Positions 16,424-25,260 are shown, numbered from the stretch's first letter. The stretch is DNA of 60,609 nucleotides from Anaerolineaceae bacterium (GCA_016927865.1 JAFGLU010000115.1:1-60609), one strand, 5' to 3'. Notes: generated by a model from the letters alone, not told the origin. Program-made: numbers and translations.

Positions 16424-16750
16424 ATGGCCACCGATGAATCCTACCGCGATTTTGTACTAGAGCAGCTTGAAAGTGTGATTCCGTCCATCTACTTGAAGAA
16501 GATGTTTGGAGGCGTGGGCATTTACTCTCGCGGGCTGTTTTTTGCTCTCATTGCAGACAATGTGCTGTATTTTTATGCCGATGACGCCACGCGTGCCAGT
16601 TATGAAGAACTGGACGGAGAGCGCTTTGGAAAAAACTACTACGAAGTCCCTATCGGCGTTTTGGAAGACCACGAAACACTGCGAGAATGGGCAGAAAAAG
16701 CCCTGGCGGCTGCCGAGCGAAAGCCTAAGAAGAAACCTGGAAGGGGCTAA
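16424..16750 (+). CDS. TfoX/Sxy N-terminal domain protein
   Basis: 108 residues matching the TfoX_N domain alone: FVLEQLESVIPSIYLKKMFGGVGIYSRGLFFALIADNVLYF, then GKNYYEVPIGVLEDHETLREWAEKAL. In gammaproteobacteria TfoX regulates competence. Stand-alone TfoX_N proteins elsewhere have no established role. There is a TATAAT at 16395-16400 and AAGGAG before the ATG, so this gene has its own ordinary promoter. The basic tail (RKPKKKPGRG) may bind nucleic acid (inference). Confidence 0.9.
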   Translation: MATDESYRDFVLEQLESVIPSIYLKKMFGGVGIYSRGLFFALIADNVLYFYADDATRASYEELDGERFGKNYYEVPIGVLEDHETLREWAEKALAAAERKPKKKPGRG

Positions 16751-16758
16751 TTTTAGGG

Positions 16759-16770
16759 TAAAATCGAGAT
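16759..16770 (+). promoter_or_regulatory. Leaderless -10 box of the L,D-transpeptidase gene
   Basis: TAAAAT at 16759-16764 is followed by exactly 6 nt and the ATG, with no Shine-Dalgarno sequence. No good -35 box is visible at the normal distance. Confidence 0.5.
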
Positions 16771-17937
16771 ATGAAAGCTACTAATCTACTCCTATTAATG
16801 GTGTTGCTGGGATTATCCTTGCCATTCCATTCCGCTACCCTTGTCCAGGCTGCCCCAACAATCGACACCGCCGAACCCTACGCCGGAGAAGTCGTCTGCC
16901 TGCCCGATGTCTACCTGCAAGGGGCCGAAAACTGCCTGCCCGCCGGGCCTTCCACCACCCTCACCGAAATGGCCCGCCAGGGCATGCTCTCCAAACCCCT
17001 ACCCGTCCAGCGGCCAGCCAAAGAGCTCAGCCAGAGCCCCGTCATGGTAGCCAAAATCAATCTCGAAGATTACGAGCCTGCGCCGGTATACGCCTCGTTG
17101 GATGACGCCGTGGCGCAGTCTAATGCCTCGCGCCAGATTGCCCCTGGCGATCCGCGCTATGTATCCATTATTAATATCCAATACGTGAACGACAAGGCCT
17201 ACGTCCAACTACGCTCTGGCGAATGGATGCGTGCCTCTCCGGCAGCCATCTCCTACTTCCAGGGCGTCACCCTCACCCGCACCCCCGCCAATGATTTTGG
17301 CTGGATTGTGGATGCAGGTCAGGCTCGCAGCGCTCCAGGCTATGCGAACCCGAATGTCGGCCCCACTCTCTACCGCGAGACGATGGTCCAAATCTATGAA
17401 GTCGCTGCTGCCGATGGTGTGGATTGGTACCGCATCGGCCCCGGACAATGGATGGAGCGCCGCTACGTCCGACAGGTGCGCATCAACCGAACCCCGCCCG
17501 AGGGTGTCACCGGTGGGCGCTGGATTGAAATCAACCTCTACGATCAGACCGCATCGGTGTATGACAATTATGAGCTGGTTTTCGCCACCATGGTCGCTAC
17601 CGGCGCAGCGCCATACTACACCCGCCCGGGCCTGTTCCCGATCTATCAAAAGAAACCCCTCGAGACCATGCAAGGGGCTTTTGAGGCCGACCGCTCCGAT
17701 TTCTACTACCTGGAAGACGTGCCCTGGACGATGTACTTCGATGAAGCCCGCGCCCTGCACGGCGCATATTGGCGCGCCCTGTATGGCTACGAAGGCACTC
17801 ACGGCTGCGTGAACTTCTCCATTGGCGATTCTGCCTGGTTGTACCAGTGGGCGAACGAAGGCGATTGGGTCTACGTCTGGGACCCTTCTGGCCGCACCCC
17901 CACCGACCCATCCCTTTATGGATCTGGAGGCGCGTAA
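16771..17937 (+). CDS. L,D-transpeptidase (YkuD domain), secreted
   Basis: 388 residues. Residues 1-27 form a signal peptide (LLLLMVLLGLSLPFHSATLVQA, cleavage after AQA or nearby). The middle region (about 120-240) has two SH3-like repeats with YRIGPGQWMERRYVRQV. The catalytic YkuD domain lies at about 250-375: RWIEINLYDQTASVYDNYELV, His330 in ALHGAYW, and His344-Gly-Cys346 in GTHGCVNFS, the active-site cysteine motif. Such enzymes form 3-3 cross-links in peptidoglycan or attach proteins to it, acting outside the membrane. Translation likely starts on a leaderless mRNA. Confidence 0.92.
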   Translation: MKATNLLLLMVLLGLSLPFHSATLVQAAPTIDTAEPYAGEVVCLPDVYLQGAENCLPAGPSTTLTEMARQGMLSKPLPVQRPAKELSQSPVMVAKINLEDYEPAPVYASLDDAVAQSNASRQIAPGDPRYVSIINIQYVNDKAYVQLRSGEWMRASPAAISYFQGVTLTRTPANDFGWIVDAGQARSAPGYANPNVGPTLYRETMVQIYEVAAADGVDWYRIGPGQWMERRYVRQVRINRTPPEGVTGGRWIEINLYDQTASVYDNYELVFATMVATGAAPYYTRPGLFPIYQKKPLETMQGAFEADRSDFYYLEDVPWTMYFDEARALHGAYWRALYGYEGTHGCVNFSIGDSAWLYQWANEGDWVYVWDPSGRTPTDPSLYGSGGA

Positions 17938-17942
17938 ACTTT

Positions 17943-18977
17943 TTACGGTTCCAAAATCACCCAGCGCGTGGATACCACCACTGATCCCGGAAGGCGCGGG
18001 TCGGTCTGCCGCAATGTGATACGCACGTTGGTCGGGCCACTCACATTATAGGGAATCTCTAAGAAAAACGGGCTGTGGCTGATCTCTGGGGTGGGCGGGT
18101 CGACGGTGAACTTCTTGGTCGTAATCGCCGCGCCGTTTTCTGTCACCAATTCCACCGTCAGGCTTTGTTCATTTACCGGGCGCGCCAGCCCGCTCACAAT
18201 CAATGTGCCACCCGAAATGATAGCCCCTTCATCGGGGTAGCGCACAATGAACGGTTCCTGTGTCACCGCCGATGGGAAAATCTCTGCTCGCCCCACCGAC
18301 AGCAGCACCAACTCCACCGACATCAGATAAAGCACTCGCCCGGCACTGTCATTGGTTACCACTTGCAAGCGGGCAGTTTCTGCAGCCGTCTGAATCTCAA
18401 ACGGGATCTGCGGGTAAAAAGAAATCGAGCGACCCATATAGCCCGAGAAATCTTTCACCTGCCGGGCAATCAAGCGCCCGTCCTCGCCGATCAATTCCAC
18501 GCGCACCAGCCCATCCTCTCCAGGCACGGCATAGATTTCGGCCTGGATGGGCGAAGTGACCCGCGAGAGCAGCCCCGGACGGGAGATATACAACCTCGGC
18601 GCAGGCGGCAAGGGGGTGTTGGTAATCGTGGGCGTGTTCGTGATGGTCGGTGTGCGGCTGGGCACGCGTGTGTTGGTCGGGATGCGCGTGTTGGTGGGGC
18701 TGGGCCCCGGCGTGAATGTATCTCCCGCGGTTGGCGTGCGGCTGGGAGCTCGCGTTTTGGTCGCCGTCACCGCCAGGCTCGGCGTAGGTGAAGAGGGATC
18801 CTGCGTGGCTGTTTCGGTGACCGTGGGCGTCATTGAAGGCGTAAGGGTGAAGGTGGCTGAGGGTGTCATGGTAGCGGTGAACAGGTTGCTGAACGAAGCC
18901 CCGCTCTGGCATCCGCCGAGCATCTGCGCCAGCAGCATGAACAAAACAGCCATCCGGATCAGATTTCTACGCCGCAT
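17943..18977 (-). CDS. Thr/Pro-rich lipoprotein with Ig-like (Gmad2-like) C-terminal domain
   Basis: 344 residues from the ATG (a GTG 12 nt earlier overlaps the upstream stop). The signal sequence ends in a lipobox LGGC. A long low-complexity linker (about residues 35-125) is built of TxTP / NTRxPT repeats, typical of Chloroflexi surface lipoproteins. The folded part holds two beta-rich segments; the last (GTLIVSGLARPVNEQSLTVE to the C-terminus) resembles Gmad2 immunoglobulin-like domains. Function is unknown; a cell-surface binding role is inferred. It follows the LLM oxidoreductase gene by 8 nt, so the two are probably co-transcribed. Confidence 0.75.
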   Translation of the reverse strand: MRRRNLIRMAVLFMLLAQMLGGCQSGASFSNLFTATMTPSATFTLTPSMTPTVTETATQDPSSPTPSLAVTATKTRAPSRTPTAGDTFTPGPSPTNTRIPTNTRVPSRTPTITNTPTITNTPLPPAPRLYISRPGLLSRVTSPIQAEIYAVPGEDGLVRVELIGEDGRLIARQVKDFSGYMGRSISFYPQIPFEIQTAAETARLQVVTNDSAGRVLYLMSVELVLLSVGRAEIFPSAVTQEPFIVRYPDEGAIISGGTLIVSGLARPVNEQSLTVELVTENGAAITTKKFTVDPPTPEISHSPFFLEIPYNVSGPTNVRITLRQTDPRLPGSVVVSTRWVILEP

Positions 18978-18985
18978 AGCCCATC

Positions 18986-19855
18986 TCACCCTGCCACCGG
19001 CGGCATGACCTGCCGCGCAAATGTGGTCATGGCCCGCTCGCGCTCCGCCTGACTCTCCGCCAGGAAGTGCAGCACAGCGTAACTCACCCCTGCGGCTTCA
19101 TAGTCCCGCAGCTTTTCCACCACCTGCTCTGCCGAGCCGGAAAGCGGAACTCCTTCGGCAGTCTGGCCGCCCAACGCCACCCGCAGCCGCGGCGCCACCG
19201 TGAAGGGGCGCTGCCCAATCAACGGCTGGGCCACTTTCAAAAGCCGGTCAATCTCAACTGAGGGCAAGTCGACAGGGTGCCAGCCATCAGCCAGCAGCAC
19301 CGCCCGGCGCAGCGCACGCGGCGAATTGCCCGCCACCCACAGCGGCGGCCCGCCCGGGCGCAGCGGCCCCGGCGCAAAAGCCACCTTCTCAAAGTGATAA
19401 TGCTTGCCCTGGTAACTCACCACCCGGTTGCCCCGCCACACCGTGCGCAGCACCTGCATGGCTTCATCCATGCGCTTGCCGCGATTGGTAAAGGAATACC
19501 CCAGGTTGGCGTATTCCCCCTTCGACCAGCCAATTCCCACCGCCAGCATCGTCCGCCCGCCCGAAAGCACGTCCAGCGTGGCCAAAGCCTTGCCCGCTTC
19601 CAGCGGGTTGCGCTGCGGCAGCACCAGCGCCGACACGCCCAGCTTCACCCGCGCTGTCAGCCCAGCCAGGTAGCCGAGCGTGGTCAGCGCTTCAAAGATG
19701 GGCGTATAAGCCGCCGATTCCTCCTCCGGCAAAGCCAGGTGGTCGGTCACCCAGACCGAATCAAAGCCCAGGCTTTCGGCTGCCAGTGCTGTATCCACGG
19801 TTGCCAGGCGCCCGGCCTGCGCGCCGTAGTTGGGAAGAATTACGCCAAATTGCAT
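18986..19855 (-). CDS. LLM-class flavin/F420-dependent oxidoreductase
   Basis: 289 residues with a bacterial-luciferase-like TIM barrel: FGVILPNYG, ESLGFDSVWVTDHLALP, LGVSALVLPQRNPLEAGKALATLDVLSGGR, VGIGWSKGEY, NRGKRMDEAMQVLR and PLWVAGNSPRALRRAVLLADGWHP. This pattern belongs to the F420-dependent branch (TIGR03619-like). The substrate is not predictable from sequence. It lies 6 nt after the M32 carboxypeptidase stop. Whether the host makes F420 cannot be judged from this window. Confidence 0.88.
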   Translation of the reverse strand: MQFGVILPNYGAQAGRLATVDTALAAESLGFDSVWVTDHLALPEEESAAYTPIFEALTTLGYLAGLTARVKLGVSALVLPQRNPLEAGKALATLDVLSGGRTMLAVGIGWSKGEYANLGYSFTNRGKRMDEAMQVLRTVWRGNRVVSYQGKHYHFEKVAFAPGPLRPGGPPLWVAGNSPRALRRAVLLADGWHPVDLPSVEIDRLLKVAQPLIGQRPFTVAPRLRVALGGQTAEGVPLSGSAEQVVEKLRDYEAAGVSYAVLHFLAESQAERERAMTTFARQVMPPVAG

Positions 19856-19861
19856 AAAATC

Positions 19862-21364
19862 TTACAGCCCGTAAATCTGGCTGTACTTTCCTTTCAAGTA
19901 GCGCAAATACGCCGGGGAGGCGATCTTTGACCCTGTCACCTTCTGCACCAGAACTTGCGGCTCAAACTTCGAGCCCACGTTGTGGATATGCACCCGCAGC
20001 CAGTTGAGCAGGCCATCAAACTTGCCCTGCTCGATATCGTCTTGCAAGCCCGGCAGGTCGCGCTGAATGCGGTCCCACAACTGTACCGAGACCAGATTTC
20101 CCAAGGCATAGGTCGGGAAGTAGCCAAAGTAGCCCGCCGACCAATGAACGTCCTGCAGCACCCCCCTGGCATTATCTGGCGGGGTCAGGCCAAAGAACTC
20201 TTGCATGCGCGCATTCCAGGCTTCCGGCAGGTCTTTCACCTGCAAGCTGCCATCGATGAGGGCTAACTCGAGTTCGAAGCGCAGCATAATATGCAAGTTG
20301 TAGGTCGCCTCATCTGCCTCCACACGGATCAACGAAGGCTGCACCCGGTTGACGCCCTTATAGAAGGTTTCCAGGCTCACGTTTCCCAACTGGGCTGGGA
20401 AGAGACTTTGCAAGCGGCTGTAAAAATGCTTCCAGAAGGGCAGGGAGCGGCCCACCAGGTTTTCCCACATGCGCGACTGCGACTCGTGCACCGCCATCGA
20501 AGCCCCGTTGGCCAGCGGCGTGCGCCGCAAAGCAGGGGCAAAGCCCAACTCATACAAGGCATGCCCGCATTCGTGCATCGTGCCGAACAACGCGGTACCA
20601 ATGTAATCCGGCTGCACCCGCGTGGTAATGCGCACGTCTCCGCTGCCAAAGCTGGTGGTAAAGGGGTGCGCAGATTTATCCTGCCGCCCGCGCTCCCAAT
20701 CGTAACCAAAACGGGAAATCACTTCCACGCCAAAATTCCACTGGGCCTGTTCATCGTATTTTAGCTTCAGGAAAGACGAATCTACCTGTGGTTTGGCTGC
20801 GATGGCCTTCACCAGGGCCACCTGCTCGGGGCGCAGTCCGTCAAAAATTGCCTTGACTTCAGCCGTTTTCATCCCGCGCTCAAAATCATCTAGCAGCGGA
20901 TCATAGACATGTTCGTAAGGCGCAAAAAAACTGGCATATTCGCGCCGCATCTCCACCACGCGCTCCAAAAACGGTTGGAACGCAGCGAAATCGTTATTCT
21001 GGCGAGCCTTCACCCAGGCCTCTTGTGAAAGGGTGGTCAACTGGGCAAAATCACTCACCCAGCGACCCGGCACCTTGGTGCTTTTTTCAAAACCGTGCTT
21101 TGTCACCCGCACCAGGCAGGCTTCATCCGATTCGGGGTCCAGACCCGCCGCATAATGCTCCAGGTCTGCCAGCAGGCGCGCCACCCCATCCGAGGTGGCC
21201 ATCTCATGCTCAATGCGTGCCAGCGTCGCAAGCTGATTCCCTCGGTCCTCTCCCCCACCAGGCGGCATATAGGTTTGCTGGTCCCAACCCAGGACAGCCG
21301 AGGCGCGCGCCAGGTCGTCCATCTCACCTAACAAGGTTTTGAGGCGTTGCAGTTTCTCTTCCAC
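19862..21364 (-). CDS. Metallocarboxypeptidase, family M32 (thermostable carboxypeptidase Taq type)
   Basis: 500 residues, the usual length. Zinc site HECGH in GTMHECGHALYELG, the family motifs DQQTYMPPGGGEDRG, DVRITTRVQ, GASMAVHESQSRMWEN with the third ligand Glu region, and the C-terminal HWSAGYFGYFPTYALGNL. It removes C-terminal residues from peptides in the cytoplasm. The start is GTG with AAAGGA upstream; no ATG fits better. It heads the three-gene run with the LLM oxidoreductase and the lipoprotein. Confidence 0.93.
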   Translation of the reverse strand: MEEKLQRLKTLLGEMDDLARASAVLGWDQQTYMPPGGGEDRGNQLATLARIEHEMATSDGVARLLADLEHYAAGLDPESDEACLVRVTKHGFEKSTKVPGRWVSDFAQLTTLSQEAWVKARQNNDFAAFQPFLERVVEMRREYASFFAPYEHVYDPLLDDFERGMKTAEVKAIFDGLRPEQVALVKAIAAKPQVDSSFLKLKYDEQAQWNFGVEVISRFGYDWERGRQDKSAHPFTTSFGSGDVRITTRVQPDYIGTALFGTMHECGHALYELGFAPALRRTPLANGASMAVHESQSRMWENLVGRSLPFWKHFYSRLQSLFPAQLGNVSLETFYKGVNRVQPSLIRVEADEATYNLHIMLRFELELALIDGSLQVKDLPEAWNARMQEFFGLTPPDNARGVLQDVHWSAGYFGYFPTYALGNLVSVQLWDRIQRDLPGLQDDIEQGKFDGLLNWLRVHIHNVGSKFEPQVLVQKVTGSKIASPAYLRYLKGKYSQIYGL

Positions 21365-21385
21365 TAGGATTCCTTTCCAGTGTTA

Positions 21386-21421
21386 AAGACCTGACAGGTT
21401 CAAGAAAACCTGTCAGGTCTT
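21386..21421. repeat. GACCTGACAGG hairpin, copy 1
   Basis: AAGACCTGACAGGTT pairs perfectly with AACCTGTCAGGTCTT (15 bp) around a 6-nt loop, between two minus-strand genes. It is one of four copies in the window. Lacking a T tract, it is better seen as a dispersed repeat than as a classical terminator. Confidence 0.85.
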
Positions 21422-21432
21422 CCTATTCAAAA

Positions 21433-22374
21433 TTATGCTACCTTCCAGCGCAGCGCGTCACCCTTCAGCGCCGCCACCACCTCTGAGGCAATGTCCAGCC
21501 CGGCACGACCTTGCGCTTCAATCGTCTGCGCGCCAATGTGCGGCGTGGCGATCACCCGAGGATGCGCCACCAAGGGGGTCAATCCAGGCGGCTCAGCGGT
21601 GAACACGTCCAGCGCTGCCGCGGCCACCTTGCCCGACTCGAGCGCCGCCAACAAGGCCTCTTCGTCCACAATCCCGCCGCGGGCCGCGTCCACAATGCGC
21701 ACGCCGTCCTTCATCTTGGCAAAGGCGTCTGCGTTCAGCATGTTCTTGCTGGTGGCGGTCAAGGGCAGATGCAGGGTAATGAAATCGGCGCGCTCAAGTA
21801 GCTCATCCAACGAGACCGGCTCTGCCCCCACCTCACGAATTTCCAACGGTTCCACCATGGGGTCAAAACCCACAACATTCATGCCGAAAGCCATGCAGCG
21901 CTTGGCAACCGCCGTGCCAATGCGACCAAATCCAATCACACCAAGAGTCTTCTCAAACAGCTCAACACCCTCAAATTCTTTCTTCAGCCACTTACCTGCC
22001 TTCATCGAGGCATCGGCCCGAGGAACCTCGCGGATCATCGAAAGCATGATCGAGAGAGTCAACTCTGCCACAGACACTGTGGTAGCCAATGGCGAGTTCA
22101 CAACCGTTACACCGTAGGTTTGGGCAGCCTTCAAATCAATGTTGTCCACACCGATTCCCGCCCGACCAACCACTTTCAGTTTCTTACCAGCCTCAAAGAC
22201 CGGCAGAGTCACTTTGGTGCGGCCACGCACGATGAGCGCGTCATACTCGCCAACCTCCTTCAAGAGGTCGTCCGCAGAAATGCCACTGCGGTCTGCAACT
22301 TCCCCCACCTGGCTCAGGATGGCTTTGCCACCCTCATCCAGGCCGTCTGTGAGCAGGATTTTCCAGGTAGCCAT
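21433..22374 (-). CDS. D-2-hydroxyacid dehydrogenase (phosphoglycerate dehydrogenase-like, no ACT domain)
   Basis: 313 residues. NAD-binding motif GVIGFGRIGTAVAKR, catalytic Arg in DAARGGIVDEEALLAAL, Glu downstream, and catalytic His in ATPHIGAQTIEAQ. The N-terminal VGRAGIGVDNIDL and NSPLATTVSVAELTLSIML are typical of 3-phosphoglycerate dehydrogenases, so serine biosynthesis is the best guess. The regulatory ACT domain found in longer SerA forms is absent. AAGGAG precedes the ATG. No ser genes are adjacent, so another 2-hydroxyacid is possible. Confidence 0.88.
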   Translation of the reverse strand: MATWKILLTDGLDEGGKAILSQVGEVADRSGISADDLLKEVGEYDALIVRGRTKVTLPVFEAGKKLKVVGRAGIGVDNIDLKAAQTYGVTVVNSPLATTVSVAELTLSIMLSMIREVPRADASMKAGKWLKKEFEGVELFEKTLGVIGFGRIGTAVAKRCMAFGMNVVGFDPMVEPLEIREVGAEPVSLDELLERADFITLHLPLTATSKNMLNADAFAKMKDGVRIVDAARGGIVDEEALLAALESGKVAAAALDVFTAEPPGLTPLVAHPRVIATPHIGAQTIEAQGRAGLDIASEVVAALKGDALRWKVA

Positions 22375-22554
22375 ATTTGATTTCTCCTTAGTAGTCTATA
22401 CGGGATGAACTGGGTGAGCGGGAGCTTCCCTCCACCCAAATTTTACCTTAATTTAGATGAATCAATGCATTCCAAATCCCCCTCTATTCAAGCGCAACCT
22501 TGTCTATACAACCCTGTTTCTACCAAGTGGTTGCGGAGGCTTCACAAAATTCAG

Positions 22555-23085
22555 GTAGGGGCGGGTCTTTAATGCAGGCTCACACTCACAATCCTCCAAT
22601 CATCCCGGCAGGATCGCCTCGCCTCTTCCTGTTAACAGGGCAAGGCTATCAGTATCTCACTCATCCTCCATGCTTGATTCCGCCTTGCCCCTACCACTAA
22701 TTCTTGCGCTGTTCTTGTAGGGGCGAGGCGAATGGTGTAGGTTATATCAGGTTGTCGAATCTCGCCTCGCCCTCCTTTGATTGTCTGCGCCAACTCGGGC
22801 GAGGGAAACCAATCCCTCTCTCAAATTCCACCCGCGATTCCGCCTTGCCCCTATGGGAGGTGTCACCCTTTCCGTAGCGGCGGGTCTTGAAGGCGGGGGC
22901 GGGTTGAGGGTTGATCAAAATTATTGCGGGCTGGATATGTAAATCTATCTGGCAGACCCGCCGGGTTGAGGCAACCAAGCGAGTCTGGCGCAACCGGGCG
23001 GGTCTGCCAGATGGATGAATGGAATGAGCCTGCAGTGGCGTCCGAAGATGGCGGTGAAGAGCCAGCATTCAAGACCCGCCCCTAC
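22555..23085. repeat. Nested GTAGGGGCGGGTCTT element with 21-bp terminal inverted repeats, gene-free
   Basis: The left end 22555-22575 (GTAGGGGCGGGTCTTTAATGC) matches the reverse complement of 23065-23085 at 20 of 21 positions. Inside are further GTAGGGGCGAGGCGAA, GCCTTGCCCCTA and GGCAGACCCGCC / GGCGGGTCTGCC segments in both orientations, giving an accretion of short repeats. No gene is recognisable in 22375-23207. Confidence 0.72.
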
Positions 23086-23207
23086 CGCTAATTCTTGCCT
23101 CGCCCATGCAATTCCACCTGGCCCCTACCGGAAACACCCCCATCTGTGGCATAATCAAAATGCGGTGGAGGGCGGCGCTGCGACATTTGGAAAATCTGGA
23201 GGATACC

Positions 23208-23687
23208 ATGAGCGAAGAACAAATTTCCACACCTGTTGAACCATCTGCCGAAGAAGCGCCGCAGATTGTCTCTGAGGTGAGCGGAGAGACTGTCCACTTT
23301 CAATCGGGGCTGGCGGGCAGCGTTTCGGCGCAGCAAGACGCCGAAGTGACCGATTCGCTGGTCGGCGGAGTGGCCGCCGGGCGCGATTTGCAAGCCACCA
23401 ACACCCTGGTTATGGGCATGGCTGTAGGGCGCGATGCCACCCTATCCAACTGCTTCACCGCCACGGCAACGGTGGGAGGCAACATTGAAGCGGCCAACAG
23501 CTCGATGGTCACCGCCATCGGATCGAGCATCAGCGCCAGGAATAGCTCCATCGGTGTGGCCCTGGGGCGCGAGATCAACCTGGGCGAGGGCGCGCAGGTC
23601 ACGCTCACCACCCGCCAGGCTGTGGCAATGGGCGCCGCCTTCGGCGTGGCCTTTGCCATATTCAACCGCTTGCTCCGCCGCCGTTAA
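23208..23687 (+). CDS. Repeat-built (bactofilin-like beta-helix) tail-anchored protein, uncharacterised
   Basis: 159 residues from an ATG with GGAGGATACC upstream; a longer reading is less likely. Residues 30-125 consist of about five imperfect repeats of 15-18 residues with a V-x-x-GRD/GGN core (SLVGGVAAGRDLQATN, TLVMGMAVGRDATLSN, then CFTATATVGGNIEAAN), predicted to wind as a short beta-helix similar to bactofilins. A C-terminal hydrophobic helix (AVAMGAAFGVAFAIF) ends in NRLLRRR, so it looks tail-anchored with the repeats in the cytoplasm. The acidic N-terminus is disordered. Family not recognised; a scaffold role is inference. Confidence 0.75.
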   Translation: MSEEQISTPVEPSAEEAPQIVSEVSGETVHFQSGLAGSVSAQQDAEVTDSLVGGVAAGRDLQATNTLVMGMAVGRDATLSNCFTATATVGGNIEAANSSMVTAIGSSISARNSSIGVALGREINLGEGAQVTLTTRQAVAMGAAFGVAFAIFNRLLRRR

Positions 23688-23701
23688 ACTAACGAACCCG
23701 C

Positions 23702-23726
23702 AGCGCGGGTAATCCCTACCCGCGCT
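23702..23726. terminator. Hairpin terminator between convergent genes
   Basis: AGCGCGGGTA pairs with TACCCGCGCT (10 bp) around 5 nt, followed on the plus strand by CTTCGACCAAAAAA. It lies between the repeat protein and the alpha-amylase gene. Confidence 0.6.
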
Positions 23727-23753
23727 CTTCGACCAAAAAAGCGCTTACCCTGC

Positions 23754-25085
23754 CTACAAGCGGTAATCCAGTAGTTCGCAATGCAGCGGCGCCAAGCCCT
23801 TCAGCGGTCCCACCTGCAGGATGCAGGCTATTTCGGGCAAAGCCAGCTTTCCGCCCTTCACCACAACCGCCCCGCCGTTGAGCACATCGGGATAGGTTCC
23901 ATCCGCAAGCTGCACCGCTGCCTGCCCCTGCTCTCCGCGCACATTGAACACGCCATACAACCCCGCGCTGGGATGTTCCCAGGCCGCCTGGATAGCCGGT
24001 TCAGAGGCCAGCGTCATGAATCCACCTTCCAGCAACGCTTGAGTCTTTTTCAACTGCGCCAGTTTGGTCAAAAACGGCTGTAACTCGTAGCTGCCCCACT
24101 CCACCTTGTCAATATCAAAAAGAGAAGGGGTATGGATGGCTGCGGCTTCCTGCCCGCCATAGATCAGAAATGCGCCGTGGTTGAACGCCGCGAAAGCCGT
24201 CCAGGCCAGGGCTGCCGCGTGGCTGGGAGCCAGCTTTAAAATGCGCAAGTTGTCGTGATTCTCCACACAGCGCATCTTGACGAAGTTAGCCGAGTAGATG
24301 CAGTCTTGCAGGCGCAGCATTTCCAGGTACAACTGCACGGGCTTCTTGCCGTGCACCGCCTGCTGGAACACCGCCCAGATGTCGTAATCATAGGTCAGAT
24401 CGAAGGCTGTATAGATCTCGCTGTCCGAAAGCCCCGACAGCCCGTGGAAGCGGCGCTGACCGATCCAACTGGCGTGTACCGTCTCTGACAGCCAAATGAC
24501 TCCCGGCTTGACCCGGGCTACCTCGGCGCGGGCCAACTCCCAAAACTCCTGCGGTAGCAGCGAGGCCACGTCGCAGCGGAAACCGTCCACGCCAAAGACT
24601 GCCCAACCCTTCAGCGTCTCGATCAGGTATTCGGTCAAGCCGGGGTTGGGGTGCTTGAGATCGATCACGTCCGTCCATTCAGGCACGGTGGTGTAGGGTT
24701 TGCCCTGCGCATCCTGATGGAAATACTCGGGGTGCTCCTGCACCAGGATCGAGTCGTGCGACGTGTGGTTGTAGACCACATCGATTATCACCTTCAAGCC
24801 CAGGCTGTGGGCCGTCTCGATCAGGCGGGCGAAATCCGCCCGCGTGCCATATTCCGGGTTGACCCCGCGGTAATCCTGGATGGAATACGGGCAGCCCAGG
24901 CCGCCCTTCTTGTTCAACTGCCCAATGGGATGAATGGGCATGAACCAGACCACGTCCACCCCCATCGAACGAATGCGCGGCAGGTCGGCTTCAACCTCTG
25001 CAAAGGTGCCGTTGGGACCGTGATTGCGCACGTAAATTTCGTAGATCACCAGGTTGCGATAGTTGAGAGGGGTATCTTTTGCCAT
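23754..25085 (-). CDS. Alpha-amylase family glycoside hydrolase (GH13)
   Basis: 443 residues. The four GH13 regions are present: DVVYNHTS (region I), GFRCDVAS with the nucleophile Asp (II), WLSETVH with the acid/base Glu (III) and CVENHDN with the third acid Asp (IV). WFMPIHPIGQLNKKGGLGCPYSI is typical of short cytoplasmic alpha-amylases. There is no signal peptide, so it probably acts on internal or imported alpha-glucans. The C-terminal beta-domain is short. GAAAGGA precedes the ATG. The gene is transcribed alone. Confidence 0.92.
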   Translation of the reverse strand: MAKDTPLNYRNLVIYEIYVRNHGPNGTFAEVEADLPRIRSMGVDVVWFMPIHPIGQLNKKGGLGCPYSIQDYRGVNPEYGTRADFARLIETAHSLGLKVIIDVVYNHTSHDSILVQEHPEYFHQDAQGKPYTTVPEWTDVIDLKHPNPGLTEYLIETLKGWAVFGVDGFRCDVASLLPQEFWELARAEVARVKPGVIWLSETVHASWIGQRRFHGLSGLSDSEIYTAFDLTYDYDIWAVFQQAVHGKKPVQLYLEMLRLQDCIYSANFVKMRCVENHDNLRILKLAPSHAAALAWTAFAAFNHGAFLIYGGQEAAAIHTPSLFDIDKVEWGSYELQPFLTKLAQLKKTQALLEGGFMTLASEPAIQAAWEHPSAGLYGVFNVRGEQGQAAVQLADGTYPDVLNGGAVVVKGGKLALPEIACILQVGPLKGLAPLHCELLDYRL

Positions 25086-25173
25086 CGGGAAGTCCTTTCG
25101 GGTTAGAAAAAGGGATTTCGTGACAAAATCATCATAGCATAAAAGACCTCTTTGGGAGTTGCCGTGGTAGGTA

Positions 25174-25226
25174 CCGCATTTTGGGGTGCGAGAGTGGCTT
25201 CGCCACTCTCACACCCCAAAATGCGG
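25174..25226 (+). repeat. GCGAAGC hairpin element, subfamily II, copy F
   Basis: A 25-bp stem with one C-A mismatch and a TTC loop (apex GCTTCGC, i.e. GCGAAGC on the other strand). The right flank ATCTCACCACACCGATTCCC and the left flank form an imperfect outer inverted repeat extending to about 25151-25248. Copy G near 35.9 kb has the same core and right flank. Confidence 0.9.
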
Positions 25227-25260
25227 ATCTCACCACACCGATTCCCAATGAACCCATAAA

